The notes under the pieces: model-generated
The model's input: only the letters and a program-made list of their open reading frames with translations
What the model was told of the DNA's origin: nothing
Database searches by the model: none
Source: an uncultured Enterobacteriaceae bacterium
GTDB lineage: Bacteria; Pseudomonadota; Gammaproteobacteria; Enterobacterales; Enterobacteriaceae
Length of the DNA stretch: 64,000 bases
NCBI GenBank assembly: GCA_936920625.1
Contig: CAKZHC010000049.1
Span: forward strand, 1-64,000
Direction: 5' to 3'
In this document: piece by piece, positions 19,979 to 29,890 of the stretch
How positions within the stretch are numbered: position 1 is the first letter of the stretch
Layout of the letters: every line of letters begins with the position of its first letter
Made by a program: the position numbers and the translations under genes

Positions 19979-21046
19979 TCAAAATTCTTCATTAGCCTCG
20001 CTGGGTACATTTTCGCCAAGCACATCAGCCGCAGAATCTGGTTTTCTGCCTGAATTGTTTAATAAAAGCTCACGCAGTCTGCTTTCAATATCGGCTGCAA
20101 CTGCCGGATTTTCACGCAGAAATTTAATCACATTAGCTTTACCCTGACCGATCTTATCGCCGTTATAGCTGTACCAAGCACCCGCTTTCTCAATAAACTT
20201 ATGTTTAACGCCCAGATCAACTATTTCACCCATAACATTAATTCCTTCACCATACATGATCTGGAATTCTGCTTGTTTAAATGGCGCAGCTACTTTATTT
20301 TTGACTACTTTAACACGGGTATCACTGCCGATAATCTCGTCACCCTCTTTAATTGCGCCAATACGACGGATATCCAGGCGAACCGAAGCATAGAATTTAA
20401 GAGCATTCCCTCCGGTTGTGGTTTCCGGATTACCAAACATCACACCAATCTTCATCCGAATTTGATTGATAAATATTAGTAATGTGTTGGACTGCTTAAG
20501 GTTACCTGCCAGCTTCCGCATCGCCTGGCTCATCATACGCGCCGCCAGCCCCATATGAGAGTCACCAATTTCACCTTCAATTTCGGCTTTAGGTGTCAGT
20601 GCTGCTACTGAGTCGACGATGATGACATCTACTGCTCCTGAACGCGCCAGTGCGTCACAGATTTCCAGTGCCTGCTCACCCGTGTCTGGTTGAGAACAAA
20701 GCAGATTATCAATATCCACGCCCAGCTTTTTGGCATAAATAGGATCCAGCGCGTGCTCAGCATCAATGAAAGCACAGGTTTTACCCTTACGCTGTGCAGC
20801 GGCGATGACTTGTAGCGTTAGTGTGGTTTTTCCAGAAGCTTCAGGGCCATATATTTCAACAATACGCCCTATTGGCAGACCGCCTGCTCCCAGTGCAACA
20901 TCCAGTGATAGCGAGCCGGTAGAAATAGTTTCGACATCCATGGAGCGATCTTCACCCAAGCGCATGATGGAACCTTTACCAAACTGTTTTTCAATTTGCC
21001 CTAGTGCCGCAGCCAGTGCTTTTTGCTTATTTTCGTCAATTGCCAT
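19979..21046 (-). CDS. recA: recombinase RecA
   Basis: RecA forms filaments on single-stranded DNA, drives homologous recombination, and triggers LexA cleavage. The 355 residues compare with 353 in E. coli. The Walker A motif GPEASGKTT is near residues 66-74, the Walker B region is [12 protein letters not shown], and loop L2 has [23 protein letters not shown]. The acidic C-terminus is SEANEEF. GAGG precedes the ATG, and an SOS box lies 70 bases upstream. It follows pncC on the same strand. Confidence 0.98.
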   Translation of the reverse strand: MAIDENKQKALAAALGQIEKQFGKGSIMRLGEDRSMDVETISTGSLSLDVALGAGGLPIGRIVEIYGPEASGKTTLTLQVIAAAQRKGKTCAFIDAEHALDPIYAKKLGVDIDNLLCSQPDTGEQALEICDALARSGAVDVIIVDSVAALTPKAEIEGEIGDSHMGLAARMMSQAMRKLAGNLKQSNTLLIFINQIRMKIGVMFGNPETTTGGNALKFYASVRLDIRRIGAIKEGDEIIGSDTRVKVVKNKVAAPFKQAEFQIMYGEGINVMGEIVDLGVKHKFIEKAGAWYSYNGDKIGQGKANVIKFLRENPAVAADIESRLRELLLNNSGRKPDSAADVLGENVPSEANEEF

Positions 21047-21116
21047 TTTAACTCCTCATCATGCAGGGCGAAGCACGCATATCATGGTTTTACATCAATA
21101 AAACTGAAATTTATTA

Positions 21117-21136
21117 TACTGTATGATTATACAGTA
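21117..21136 (-). promoter_or_regulatory. LexA (SOS) box of recA
   Basis: TACTGTATGATTATACAGTA is a near-perfect palindrome with the CTGT-N8-ACAG core. It differs from the E. coli recA operator only in the centre. It contains the last codons and stop of pncC. The location predicts strong damage-inducible expression of recA. Confidence 0.93.
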
Positions 21137-21636
21137 TCAAAACTTTTTTCACTAATTTGTTCACGCAAAATCTGTAGCGCCCGGAATGTCGCCTGGCGCC
21201 GAATCTGTTGTCTGTCACCATTAAACCGTTGCAGCCAAGATTTCTGATAGCCTAAAGCAGCAGCAAAACCGAACCAGACAGTTCCTACGGGCTTCTGAGC
21301 TGTACCGCCGTCAGGCCCTGCAATCCCACTAACAGATATGGCATAATTTGCCTGAGCTGCGACCAACGCACCCTGTGCCATCTCCCGGACGCAGGCTTCA
21401 CTGACGGCACCATGTTGTATCAACGTTGTTGCGCTAACACCCGTCAGTGCCTTTTTGGCTGCGTCGCTGTAAGTAATGAATCCGCGGTCAAACCAAGCTG
21501 AACTGCCGGCAGTATCGGTAATCACTTTGGCAATCCAGCCACCAGTGCAGGATTCTGCAGTGGTTATGCTCGTCCCCTCCTGTTTTAACAGCTGGCCTAT
21601 CTCCGCACTCAAAACAGACAATTCTTCATCACTCAT
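21127..21636 (-). CDS. pncC: nicotinamide-nucleotide amidohydrolase PncC (CinA C-terminal domain)
   Basis: PncC deamidates nicotinamide mononucleotide in the pyridine nucleotide salvage cycle. Starting at ATG 21636 the protein has 169 residues (165 in E. coli YgaD/PncC). A GTG at 21654 is also in frame, but GAGG sits well before 21636. The CinA-family motifs TTAESCTGGWIAKVITDTAG and ISVSGIAGPDGGTAQKPVGTVW are intact. It is upstream of recA in the E. coli order. mltB, the next E. coli gene, is not seen. Confidence 0.93.
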   Translation of the reverse strand: MSDEELSVLSAEIGQLLKQEGTSITTAESCTGGWIAKVITDTAGSSAWFDRGFITYSDAAKKALTGVSATTLIQHGAVSEACVREMAQGALVAAQANYAISVSGIAGPDGGTAQKPVGTVWFGFAAALGYQKSWLQRFNGDRQQIRRQATFRALQILREQISEKSFDTV

Positions 21637-21654
21637 CGCGTTTTCCTCAGGCAC

Positions 21655-22200
21655 AGAGCATATAAAATAACATATCTGACAAACGGGATAATGGCTGGCA
21701 TTATGTTTTGCGAAACCCGCTGCATATTATGATAAAACAGCTGGCTGTATAGTCTGCCGGGCAGTTATACCATCATAAAAAGTCATGATTTGTCAGCAAA
21801 CGGCTTTCGCCAGATAGTATGAACTAATATGCAGAATAGTATTCAGGGAACTACCCGCATTACTGCTCATCATGCCAGCTACAAAGAGCGCAGACTGCCA
21901 GCATCACCACAGAAGCTGTCTCGTGACAGTACATTATATGCCAGATATCTGTTAAACGACCGGCAGCCCGGTGTACTTTTTGTGGCACTCTGTGACGGAT
22001 AAAATGTATTGCTGTCTGATTAAACACGTAAAAAAAGACGAGCCGTTACGCAGTATCTAATGAAATTAGGGTGTAATACATCTTAGTCATATTCTGCGGC
22101 AATGGGTTAGACGTAAACTCCTTAGAACAGGCCACGATATCAAAGGACTATCAGCAGATTGTCGCTGACGGACATACTAAGCCACTAAGGAGTACTGACG
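21655..22200. other. intergenic stretch at a synteny break
   Basis: About 545 bases between pncC, which belongs to the E. coli 58-min block, and a prepilin peptidase gene with pyrD from another block. A 57-codon plus-strand frame (21829-22002) has no clear ribosome binding site and is not recognised. No insertion sequence or repeat was seen that would explain the junction. Confidence 0.55.
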
Positions 22201-22974
22201 GTGAATAACACTATTTTTTTCTGGGTAGTATATAGCTTTCTGCCACTGAGTGCGGGAAGTTTTCTTACCGTCGTTACTTATCGTTTACCACAAATGATTT
22301 TATCACCGGCCTCAGCCTTAACGCTCTGTCAGCCGCGTTCCTGCTGCCCTTGCTGCCTGACCCCTCTTAAAGCTGTCGACCTCATACCATTGTTTAGCTG
22401 GCTGATGCAATGTGGGCGCTGCCGTTACTGCTTCTCTCCCATATCAGCTCGTTATCCTGTAACAGAGGTTCTCGTCTGGGTGGGTGGCGTTGCGCTGGCA
22501 GGGCTGTTTATCAATTGTAATACGCTCTTTTGCGCACTGCTGTTTTATTTATTATTACTGCCCTTAGTGATGATCGACATCAGACATCTGTTGCTGCCAG
22601 ATGCACTGACCCTGCCACTACTCTGGAGCGGTCTTGTCATTGCGTCTCTGTCGTCAGATTCCGGGATGGCTGCCTGCCATGCCATACTGGGTGCTGTAGT
22701 GGGTTATACCTTACTAAGACTACTGGCCACTTTTGGGAAATACCTGAAAAAAAGAGAAGTTTTAGGGCGGGGGGATGCCAAATTAACTGCTGCATTAGGC
22801 GCCTGGGTAGGAGTATATTCGTTATCGTATGTTCTCATCATCGCTTCGCTGGGTGCACTCAGCGGAGTGATTCTGGCCAAATTATGCTGGCAACGGCCAC
22901 TTTCACGCCCCCTGCCCTTTGGGCCATGGCTGGCTCTGGGCGGGGGTATAGTGTTTATCTCGCAGCAACTGTAG
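22201..22974 (+). CDS. type IV prepilin peptidase (leader peptidase / N-methyltransferase)
   Basis: This inner-membrane aspartic peptidase family cleaves prepilin leaders and methylates the new N-terminus. The 257-residue protein has about eight hydrophobic segments. A zinc-binding cytoplasmic loop carries CCPCC (48-52) and CGRCRYC (71-77). The catalytic aspartates are Asp126 in VMIDIRHLLLPD and Asp192 in GRGDAKL. It starts with GTG at 22201, with AAGGAG upstream. No pilin or type II secretion gene is nearby, so the substrate is unknown. It could be the PilD/HofD or a GspO-type enzyme. It converges on pyrD with 11 bases between them. Confidence 0.92.
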   Translation: MNNTIFFWVVYSFLPLSAGSFLTVVTYRLPQMILSPASALTLCQPRSCCPCCLTPLKAVDLIPLFSWLMQCGRCRYCFSPISARYPVTEVLVWVGGVALAGLFINCNTLFCALLFYLLLLPLVMIDIRHLLLPDALTLPLLWSGLVIASLSSDSGMAACHAILGAVVGYTLLRLLATFGKYLKKREVLGRGDAKLTAALGAWVGVYSLSYVLIIASLGALSGVILAKLCWQRPLSRPLPFGPWLALGGGIVFISQQL

Positions 22975-22985
22975 CGGGACAGCGT

Positions 22986-23996
22986 TCAGAGATGTGTTAT
23001 AATTCTTTTTATCAGTGACGGCCCTTGATAAATAAAGCCGGAGTATATTTGAATCAGCGTCGCACCAGCTGCTATTTTTTCCCGTGCAGATACCAGCGAA
23101 TCAATACCACCAACCCCTATCACTGGCAGGCGCCCCCGGAGCTCCCGGCTCAAAAAGCGGATTACCTCCGTTGATCGTGACTGTAAGGGTCGTCCACTCA
23201 GTCCACCCACTTCATTCGCATACTTCAGCCCATGAACCAGACCACGATCGAGCGTAGTATTAGTAGCAATGACACCATCAATGCCATGACGCACAAGACT
23301 GTCGGCAATTTGCACCAGTTCTTCCCCAATAAGATCTGGCGCAATCTTGACTGCAACCGGCACGTATTTGTGGTACTTTTCAGTCAGTGCCTGCTGTTTG
23401 CTCTTTATTGCTGTTAATAAATCATCCAGCGCTTCGCCATACTGTAACGTACGCAGGTCTGGTGTATTAGGAGAGGATATATTGACAGCAATGTAACCTG
23501 CCGAAGAGTATATTTTATCCATGCAGATTAAATAATCATCTTTGCCTTTTTCGACTGGTGTGTCTTTATTCTTACCGATATTAATACCCAGTATGCCATC
23601 AAAATGCGCATTTTTAATATTTTCAACCAGCTGATCGACCCCGGCATTATTGAATCCCATACGGTTGATCACTCCTTCTTCTTCCACCAGCCGGAACAGA
23701 CGGGGTTTATCATTACCTCGCTGCGGGCGCGGTGTGACAGTTCCTGCTTCAATAAAACCGAACCCCATCAATGAGAGCGCGTCAATGCAAAGACCATCTT
23801 TATCAAGTCCGGCAGCAAGACCCAGTGGATTTTTGAAACTGAGCCCCATACAGCTGACGGGTTTGTCCGGTAGCTGCTGCTTTATCAACGAAGCCAGAGG
23901 AGAACCAGAAATAAAACGCAACGAGTTCAACGTTAAATGGTGCGAGCGCTCTGGATCGAGCTGAAACAGCAGCTGCCGGACAAGAGAGTAGAGCAT
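22986..23996 (-). CDS. pyrD: dihydroorotate dehydrogenase (quinone), class 2
   Basis: PyrD oxidises dihydroorotate to orotate in pyrimidine synthesis and passes electrons to quinones at the inner membrane. From ATG 23996, after AGGA, it has 336 residues, the E. coli length. The N-terminal membrane-associated helices ([19 protein letters not shown]) mark the class 2 enzyme. FMN and catalytic motifs are [34 protein letters not shown] with the catalytic serine, and GVGGIDS. Nothing related lies next to it; in E. coli zapC is close by. Confidence 0.97.
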   Translation of the reverse strand: MLYSLVRQLLFQLDPERSHHLTLNSLRFISGSPLASLIKQQLPDKPVSCMGLSFKNPLGLAAGLDKDGLCIDALSLMGFGFIEAGTVTPRPQRGNDKPRLFRLVEEEGVINRMGFNNAGVDQLVENIKNAHFDGILGINIGKNKDTPVEKGKDDYLICMDKIYSSAGYIAVNISSPNTPDLRTLQYGEALDDLLTAIKSKQQALTEKYHKYVPVAVKIAPDLIGEELVQIADSLVRHGIDGVIATNTTLDRGLVHGLKYANEVGGLSGRPLQSRSTEVIRFLSRELRGRLPVIGVGGIDSLVSAREKIAAGATLIQIYSGFIYQGPSLIKRIITHL

Positions 23997-24053
23997 CTGT
24001 TTTCCTGTAAGACCAAATACCAATCGGAATGCTATTATCCTGTATTCATCCAC

Positions 24054-25462
24054 AAAAAGAAAACAGCCGGAGATAAAAACGGCTAGTCATGTAGTCATTT
24101 ACATTCTAGTAGGTTACAGATTTCGTGCTAAACTGATATCGCCTGTCCGACCGTTGTTTTTAGATGATTTTTTCTGAAATATTTTTTGTCTGATATCATC
24201 AACAGGGTTTCTCGTTGTGACCAGACAAATTCTACGCTGTTTTACATTGTGACAAGACCGATTCAGTATTTCAGATTTTTTATTTGTTGCAACATTAGAT
24301 TACTTTGATAAAAGACTAATAGTTTTAGATTATCAGTGAGCTCATCGCTATACAGACTATAATAACGCACTGCATTCGGTGACTAATTCAGAACACCGAA
24401 TTGATATTTTTACTGTAGAAGTAAACCTTATATGTCAATAACAATATTATCATAAATTTTTTCAGTGTTATTTATTTTTACCTGCGTTGATTATTTTAAA
24501 TACCTTGCTTACAGAAAGAATAAAATGGAATAAGCCTAGTCTGACTGAACTGCATGGATCTTCATTTACTTCTTTTTAACAATACCAGAAAATTTAAAAC
24601 CATTGCATCATCTAATTATCTGCTGTTCGATTATAATATTATACTGTACTATTCATCAAAATTTTTAATTGAATTATTATCCTTTTTAATTAAAGAGAGA
24701 CGGTTCTGATAAGGGTAAGAAAATAATTAACACTACGTCTAAAAGATTCAGGATAAAAGTAACTTACACTAATATTCTTAGAGATAAAGGATAAATCTCT
24801 AAGATTTTTTACCACCTGTCCATGATTTTCCTGCTTATTATTTTCGAGCGATAATTTTTCGATACTTTCTGACTTAACATTCAGAATGTCCGCAGCTGCA
24901 ACCACTCTGTTGATTAATTCGATAGTAGTGTCTCTTTATTTTTTCTCTATACACTCTCTTTTTTCTCGCTGACTATTTTTTTCTCCTCTATCCTGATCCA
25001 CTTAATATAAAAAATATATCTCATCATATTCATAACCATAATCCAGCAATACTTTTTCCTCTGCTTATTTACTTTTTACGGCACAGTATACATGCTTTAG
25101 TAAACATCATCAGTGCTTTCTATTTAGCATAATACTTAGCATATTTACCGGATTTAATATCTATAAGTAATTTTATAACCAGCAATCTTAGCTAAAAAAA
25201 TGACACAAATTATAAAACGTTGTCAGCAAGTTACCTCATTAGATTATAATATATGACTTATGATATTTATTATTTGAAAGCCAGTCAGAAGATAATTGCA
25301 ACGAAAGCTGAAAACTAAGTGGTACAGATTAGACCGTTGACTAATGGTGCCTGCTGTCTTATCTGATGAAAATTTGCTAATGGATTGTCCTCTGGAAGTC
25401 GTGGCGGCCGCTTTTACTGTTATGGGAAAAGCGGAATGCTGATCTTAAGAGCTTTAATAGAA
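24054..25462. other. AT-rich gene-poor stretch between pyrD and pepN
   Basis: About 1.4 kb of clearly AT-rich sequence. E. coli has the ssu sulfonate genes near pepN; none is recognisable. The only frame that looks at all coding is on the minus strand (24690 to about 24929, 71 codons from a GTG at 24905), and I cannot assign it. Confidence 0.6.
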
Positions 25463-25526
25463 TGGGCACTGCCTTGTCAGAGATTCCACCACAGATATCT
25501 GAAGGTTAGCAATCAGGCAGTGCCCA
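25463..25526 (-). repeat. 12-bp inverted repeat just downstream of pepN
   Basis: TGGGCACTGCCT (25463-25474) and AGGCAGTGCCCA (25515-25526) are a perfect 12-bp inverted repeat with a 40-base spacer. It begins ten bases after the pepN stop. It may be the pepN terminator without a U-tract, an mRNA-protecting hairpin, or a small repeat element. Confidence 0.75.
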
Positions 25527-25535
25527 CAATTTTCA

Positions 25536-28151
25536 TCAGGTGTTTAACGCCCGGCTGATTTTCTCATAAAGATCACCTGAAAGGTTCTGGAGGTTTTGCA
25601 GTTGCTCCAGTACCTGACGCATCAGCCCCTGACGAATATTATCATAACGTTTTAACCGGATAAGTGGCTCAACAATACGTGCTGCAACCTGAGGATTGCG
25701 AGTGTTGAGATCAATCAGAACCTCCAGCAAAAACTGATAGCCACTACCATCGCGGCGATGAAATGCGGCCGGGTTAGCACTGGCAAACGCACCAATTAAC
25801 GAACGGATTCGATTTGGATTGCTTAGCGAAAAAGTCCGATGCATCATCAACTGTCGCACCTGCGCCAGTACATTTGCCGCCGGGCTGGTTGCCTGCAATG
25901 TAAACCACTTATCCATTACCAGCCCATCCTGATGCCAGCGTTCTTCGAACGCCGACATTAAAGAGTCACGGCAGGGTAGCTCTGCACAAACGGCAGCGGC
26001 CAGCGCTGCCATTGTATCGGTCATATTATCGGCCTGCTGAAATTGCCTGCTCACTTTGGTATCTGCCTCAGCTTTATTGCCAAAAGCCAGATAGTTCAGA
26101 CAGATATTTTTAAGTGCCCGTTTACCAATATCCTCATGAATAATACGATACTCCTGTAGCTGACTGGCGTCATAAACTGCCAGCCACTCATCCTCCAGCT
26201 CAGTCGCCAGCGTGCACTGCATAGCACGGCGAACCGCTGCTATAGCCTCCGGGTCGATAGTAGTAAATAGTTCAGCTATCTCATTTTCACTGGGCATCGT
26301 CAGGATCTGCGCTATCAGAGCAGGGGCGCTTTTATCATCCAGAAGCACGGTGCGAAAAGCCTCTGTCACATGAGATGGCACAGAGATAGACTGCTGTTGC
26401 TGATAGCGGGCAACATTAAGCCTTATATGTGTTGCCAGTAAACTCTGCGCTGCATCCCAGCGCGAAAAGTCATTACGGGCATGACGCATCAGGAAAATGA
26501 GTTGTGCATCGCTCCAGTGGTAGTCTAGTCTGACAGGTGCCGAAAACTCACGTAATAGTGACGGTACAGGCTGAGAATAGACTTCATCAAAGACAAAATG
26601 CTGGCTTTCCTCAGTGACATTCAGTACATGGTGCAGCCTATGGCCACAGTGCTGTAGCGGAATAATCTCGCCCTCGTTGTTGTATAATTCTATATCCAGC
26701 GGGATATGCAGCGGCAGCTTTTCAGTTTGTGCAGCCCCCGGCGGTGTCATTTGCTGAACATGCAGTGTGTATTGTTTCCGTTCAGGATCATAGCTATCAC
26801 AGATAGTCAGTACGGGAGTGCCGGATTGACTGTACCAGCGGCGGAACTGAGAAAGGTCTACATTTGAGGCATCCTCCATCGCCGAAACAAAATCGTCGCA
26901 AGTAGCTGCACTGCCATCGTGACGTTCGAAATAGAGGGCCATACCCTGCTGAAAGCGCTCCTCGCCTAACAGCGTGTGCATCATGCGAATAACTTCCGCA
27001 CCTTTTTCATACACTGTCAGCGTATAGAAATTATTCATTTCAATCACCTGTTCAGGACGAACAGGATGCGACATAGGGCTGGCATCTTCTGCAAACTGAG
27101 CACTGCGCAGCACACGCACATTGTTAATGCGATTAACAGCCCGTGAACCGCGATCGGAACTAAACTCCTGGTCACGAAACACCGTCAGCCCCTCTTTCAG
27201 ACTGAGCTGAAACCAGTCACGGCAGGTTACCCGATTACCAGTCCAGTTATGAAAATATTCATGGCCAATAACCGCTTCAATATTCAGATAATCTGTGTCG
27301 CTGGCTGTTTCTGCCTTTGCCAGTACATATTTGGAGTTGAAAACGCTGAGCCCCTTATTCTCCATTGCTCCCATGTTGAAAAAGTCAACTGCAACAATCA
27401 TATAGATGTCGAGGTCATACTCGAGATTAAAGCGGGTCTCATCCCATGCCATGCTATTTTTAAGCGAGGCCATCGCCCAGCCTGCACGATCAAGATTGCC
27501 CCGATCGACAAAAATCTCAAGCGCAACATCACGCCCGGAACGGGTACGGAAGCTATCTTTCAATACATCAAAATCACCCGCCACCAGCGCAAACAGATAA
27601 CAGGGTTTAGGAAAGGGATCGTGCCATTTAGCCCAGTGGCGCCCGTGCTCCAGAAGACCACCGTCAATGCGATTGCCATTTGAAAGCAGGTAAGGGTAGC
27701 GATCCTTATCGGCATAAAGCACAGTGGTAAAGCGTGCCAGGATATCGGGGCGGTCAGGATAATAAGTAATATGGCGGAAACCCTCCGCTTCGCATTGAGT
27801 ACAGAGCGCATCCCCGGACTGATAAAGGCCTTCAAGCGCACTGTTCTGGTCAGGATGCATAGTGTTGACAATTTTTAACGTGAAGTTTTCCGGTACCCCG
27901 TGCACCAGCATTCCACCATCCTTCAATTGATAATCCTGCCATAGCTTCCCATTAATGTGCAGTGACAACAACGTTAAAGCTTCACCATCGAGCCATAACG
28001 CCGTGCTGTCAGCATTCAGGCGTTTGACCTTGCTGATTGCTGTAACCTGCGTCATTTGAGGGGCCAAATCAAAGGTGAGCTCAATGTCAGTTATAGTATA
28101 ATCGGGTGCGCGATAAGCATGACGATGCTTTACATCGGGCAGTTGCGTCAT
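25536..28151 (-). CDS. pepN: aminopeptidase N (M1 family)
   Basis: PepN is the main cytoplasmic broad-specificity aminopeptidase. The 871 residues match the 870 of E. coli. The exopeptidase motif GAMEN is followed by the zinc site HEYFHNWTGNR (near residue 298) with the distant glutamate in LKEGLTVFRDQEFSSD. The frame is uninterrupted over 2.6 kb. It is divergent from pncB, as in E. coli. Confidence 0.98.
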   Translation of the reverse strand: MTQLPDVKHRHAYRAPDYTITDIELTFDLAPQMTQVTAISKVKRLNADSTALWLDGEALTLLSLHINGKLWQDYQLKDGGMLVHGVPENFTLKIVNTMHPDQNSALEGLYQSGDALCTQCEAEGFRHITYYPDRPDILARFTTVLYADKDRYPYLLSNGNRIDGGLLEHGRHWAKWHDPFPKPCYLFALVAGDFDVLKDSFRTRSGRDVALEIFVDRGNLDRAGWAMASLKNSMAWDETRFNLEYDLDIYMIVAVDFFNMGAMENKGLSVFNSKYVLAKAETASDTDYLNIEAVIGHEYFHNWTGNRVTCRDWFQLSLKEGLTVFRDQEFSSDRGSRAVNRINNVRVLRSAQFAEDASPMSHPVRPEQVIEMNNFYTLTVYEKGAEVIRMMHTLLGEERFQQGMALYFERHDGSAATCDDFVSAMEDASNVDLSQFRRWYSQSGTPVLTICDSYDPERKQYTLHVQQMTPPGAAQTEKLPLHIPLDIELYNNEGEIIPLQHCGHRLHHVLNVTEESQHFVFDEVYSQPVPSLLREFSAPVRLDYHWSDAQLIFLMRHARNDFSRWDAAQSLLATHIRLNVARYQQQQSISVPSHVTEAFRTVLLDDKSAPALIAQILTMPSENEIAELFTTIDPEAIAAVRRAMQCTLATELEDEWLAVYDASQLQEYRIIHEDIGKRALKNICLNYLAFGNKAEADTKVSRQFQQADNMTDTMAALAAAVCAELPCRDSLMSAFEERWHQDGLVMDKWFTLQATSPAANVLAQVRQLMMHRTFSLSNPNRIRSLIGAFASANPAAFHRRDGSGYQFLLEVLIDLNTRNPQVAARIVEPLIRLKRYDNIRQGLMRQVLEQLQNLQNLSGDLYEKISRALNT

Positions 28152-28405
28152 AATTCCATCTCGTGTGTTAATTATTTTCTTTTAATTAGTCTATTTTGGT
28201 TGCTAAAAAGTTGCCACGACAAAGTCAATATTCATGTCATAATGCGCGATTAACTGATAAACTTTCCAAAGGCACAGAATGTTCTCGACCTGAATTACAG
28301 ATTTTGCTGTATTGAGTGTGTTTTTTGAAGCATCGGTTCACACTTCAACATTTTTATATCAACTCAGGACTACGCCTTTCATAGAAAGATAGCTTAACAC
28401 GCATT

Positions 28406-29659
28406 ATGATAAGATACGCTCACTTGGCATGTTCTTCACTGTTAGATACCGATGCTTATAAATTCTTTATGCAGCAGGCGGTATTTCGTCACTACTCTCA
28501 AGTAACGGTAACGGCTGAATTTCGCTGCCGTAGTAATGAATTGCTGGGTTCATATGCTGATGAGATAACTGATGCTGTCTCTGCCATGCAGTATCTGACC
28601 CTGAGCGATGAAGAGTATGAATATCTGGCCTCACTCCCATTTTTCCAGTCAGATTATCTTCACTGGCTACGTAATTTCCGCTATAACCCTCATCAGGTAA
28701 ACGTGCGCAATCACCTCGGAGAATTACTTATCCGTATCAGTGGCCCCTGGTTGGAAGTCATCCTCTGGGAGGTACCTCTGCTAGCGCTCATCAGTGAACT
28801 GGTTCATCGCTATCGCTCGCCAGATATCACTACTATCCAGGCCGTTGAGAGGGTGCAGGAGAAAATATACGCTTTCAAAAAGCAGACGAATGGCGAGGAT
28901 ATGAGCGGTTTTAAACTCGTTGATTTTGGTACACGCCGCCGTTTCGCGCGCGAAATGCAGTTCGCCATTGTCAGTACTCTGAAACAAGATTTTCCCTGGC
29001 TGGCCGGTACCAGCAATTGTGATATCGCTCGCAGACTCCACCTCTCTCCGGTAGGGACCCAAGCCCACGAATGGTTTCAGGCACATCAGCAAATAAGCCC
29101 CGTTTTGGCAAACAGTCAGCGCGCTGCTCTTAGTGCCTGGCTGGATGTGTACCCTGAACAACTGGGTATCGCCCTGACCGATTGTATCGCGATGGATGCT
29201 TTCCTTCGCGATTTTGATGAGACGTTAGCTACTGCTTATCAGGGGCTGCGCCATGATTCAGGTGATCCAGTGCAATGGGGTGAAAAAGCGATTGCCCACT
29301 ATCGCAGACTAGGTATTGATCCTCGCAATAAAACATTAGTATTTTCCGACAACCTCGATCTGGACAAAGCACTTGCACTTTATCGCTATTTTAGTACGCG
29401 AATTAATGTAGTATTCGGTATTGGCACCCGCCTGACCTGTGATATTCCTCAGGTGAATCCACTAAACATAGTGATAAAGCTTACCGAATGTAATGGTAAA
29501 CCCGTCGCAAAAATCTCCGACAGCCCAGGTAAAATCACTTGTCATGACGAAGACTTTGTACTGGCTCTGCAAATGGCTTTCAAACTACCGCTGATAAAAA
29601 TAACCAACAGCGCTGCCACATCATCCCGCATTGCTAATCAATCTGCTGAACACAGATGA
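28406..29659 (+). CDS. pncB: nicotinate phosphoribosyltransferase
   Basis: PncB makes nicotinate mononucleotide from nicotinate, PRPP and ATP for NAD salvage. The 417-residue protein resembles the 400-residue E. coli enzyme throughout ([45 protein letters not shown]). The phosphorylated histidine is His221 in GTQAHEW. About 14 extra residues at the C-terminus after LPLIKITN suggest that the original stop codon was lost and translation runs to the next one. This probably does no harm. Confidence 0.96.
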   Translation: MIRYAHLACSSLLDTDAYKFFMQQAVFRHYSQVTVTAEFRCRSNELLGSYADEITDAVSAMQYLTLSDEEYEYLASLPFFQSDYLHWLRNFRYNPHQVNVRNHLGELLIRISGPWLEVILWEVPLLALISELVHRYRSPDITTIQAVERVQEKIYAFKKQTNGEDMSGFKLVDFGTRRRFAREMQFAIVSTLKQDFPWLAGTSNCDIARRLHLSPVGTQAHEWFQAHQQISPVLANSQRAALSAWLDVYPEQLGIALTDCIAMDAFLRDFDETLATAYQGLRHDSGDPVQWGEKAIAHYRRLGIDPRNKTLVFSDNLDLDKALALYRYFSTRINVVFGIGTRLTCDIPQVNPLNIVIKLTECNGKPVAKISDSPGKITCHDEDFVLALQMAFKLPLIKITNSAATSSRIANQSAEHR

Positions 29660-29890
29660 TTCAGCAGTGTCACCCAGTCCATGTGCGACTACCTGCCACT
29701 CTGTCTTTGTGGGATAAACAATAAAGGTAGCCGTGTACTGATAACAACCCTGATTAGGCACGGATAACACCAGCACAATTCTTTTTTGAATACCAAATCT
29801 GCTTGTATGCCGTGGCTGGTCGGGTACCATAATAATACTCTCAAATATGAGATTTATTTCGATTCAGCTGATTAAAAAGTGAGTAAATTT

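Noticed and set aside
24054..25462. AT-rich stretch as a replication origin or mobile element.
   Set aside because: No DnaA boxes in clusters, no iterons, no terminal repeats and no transposase were seen; simple loss of coding constraint explains the composition.
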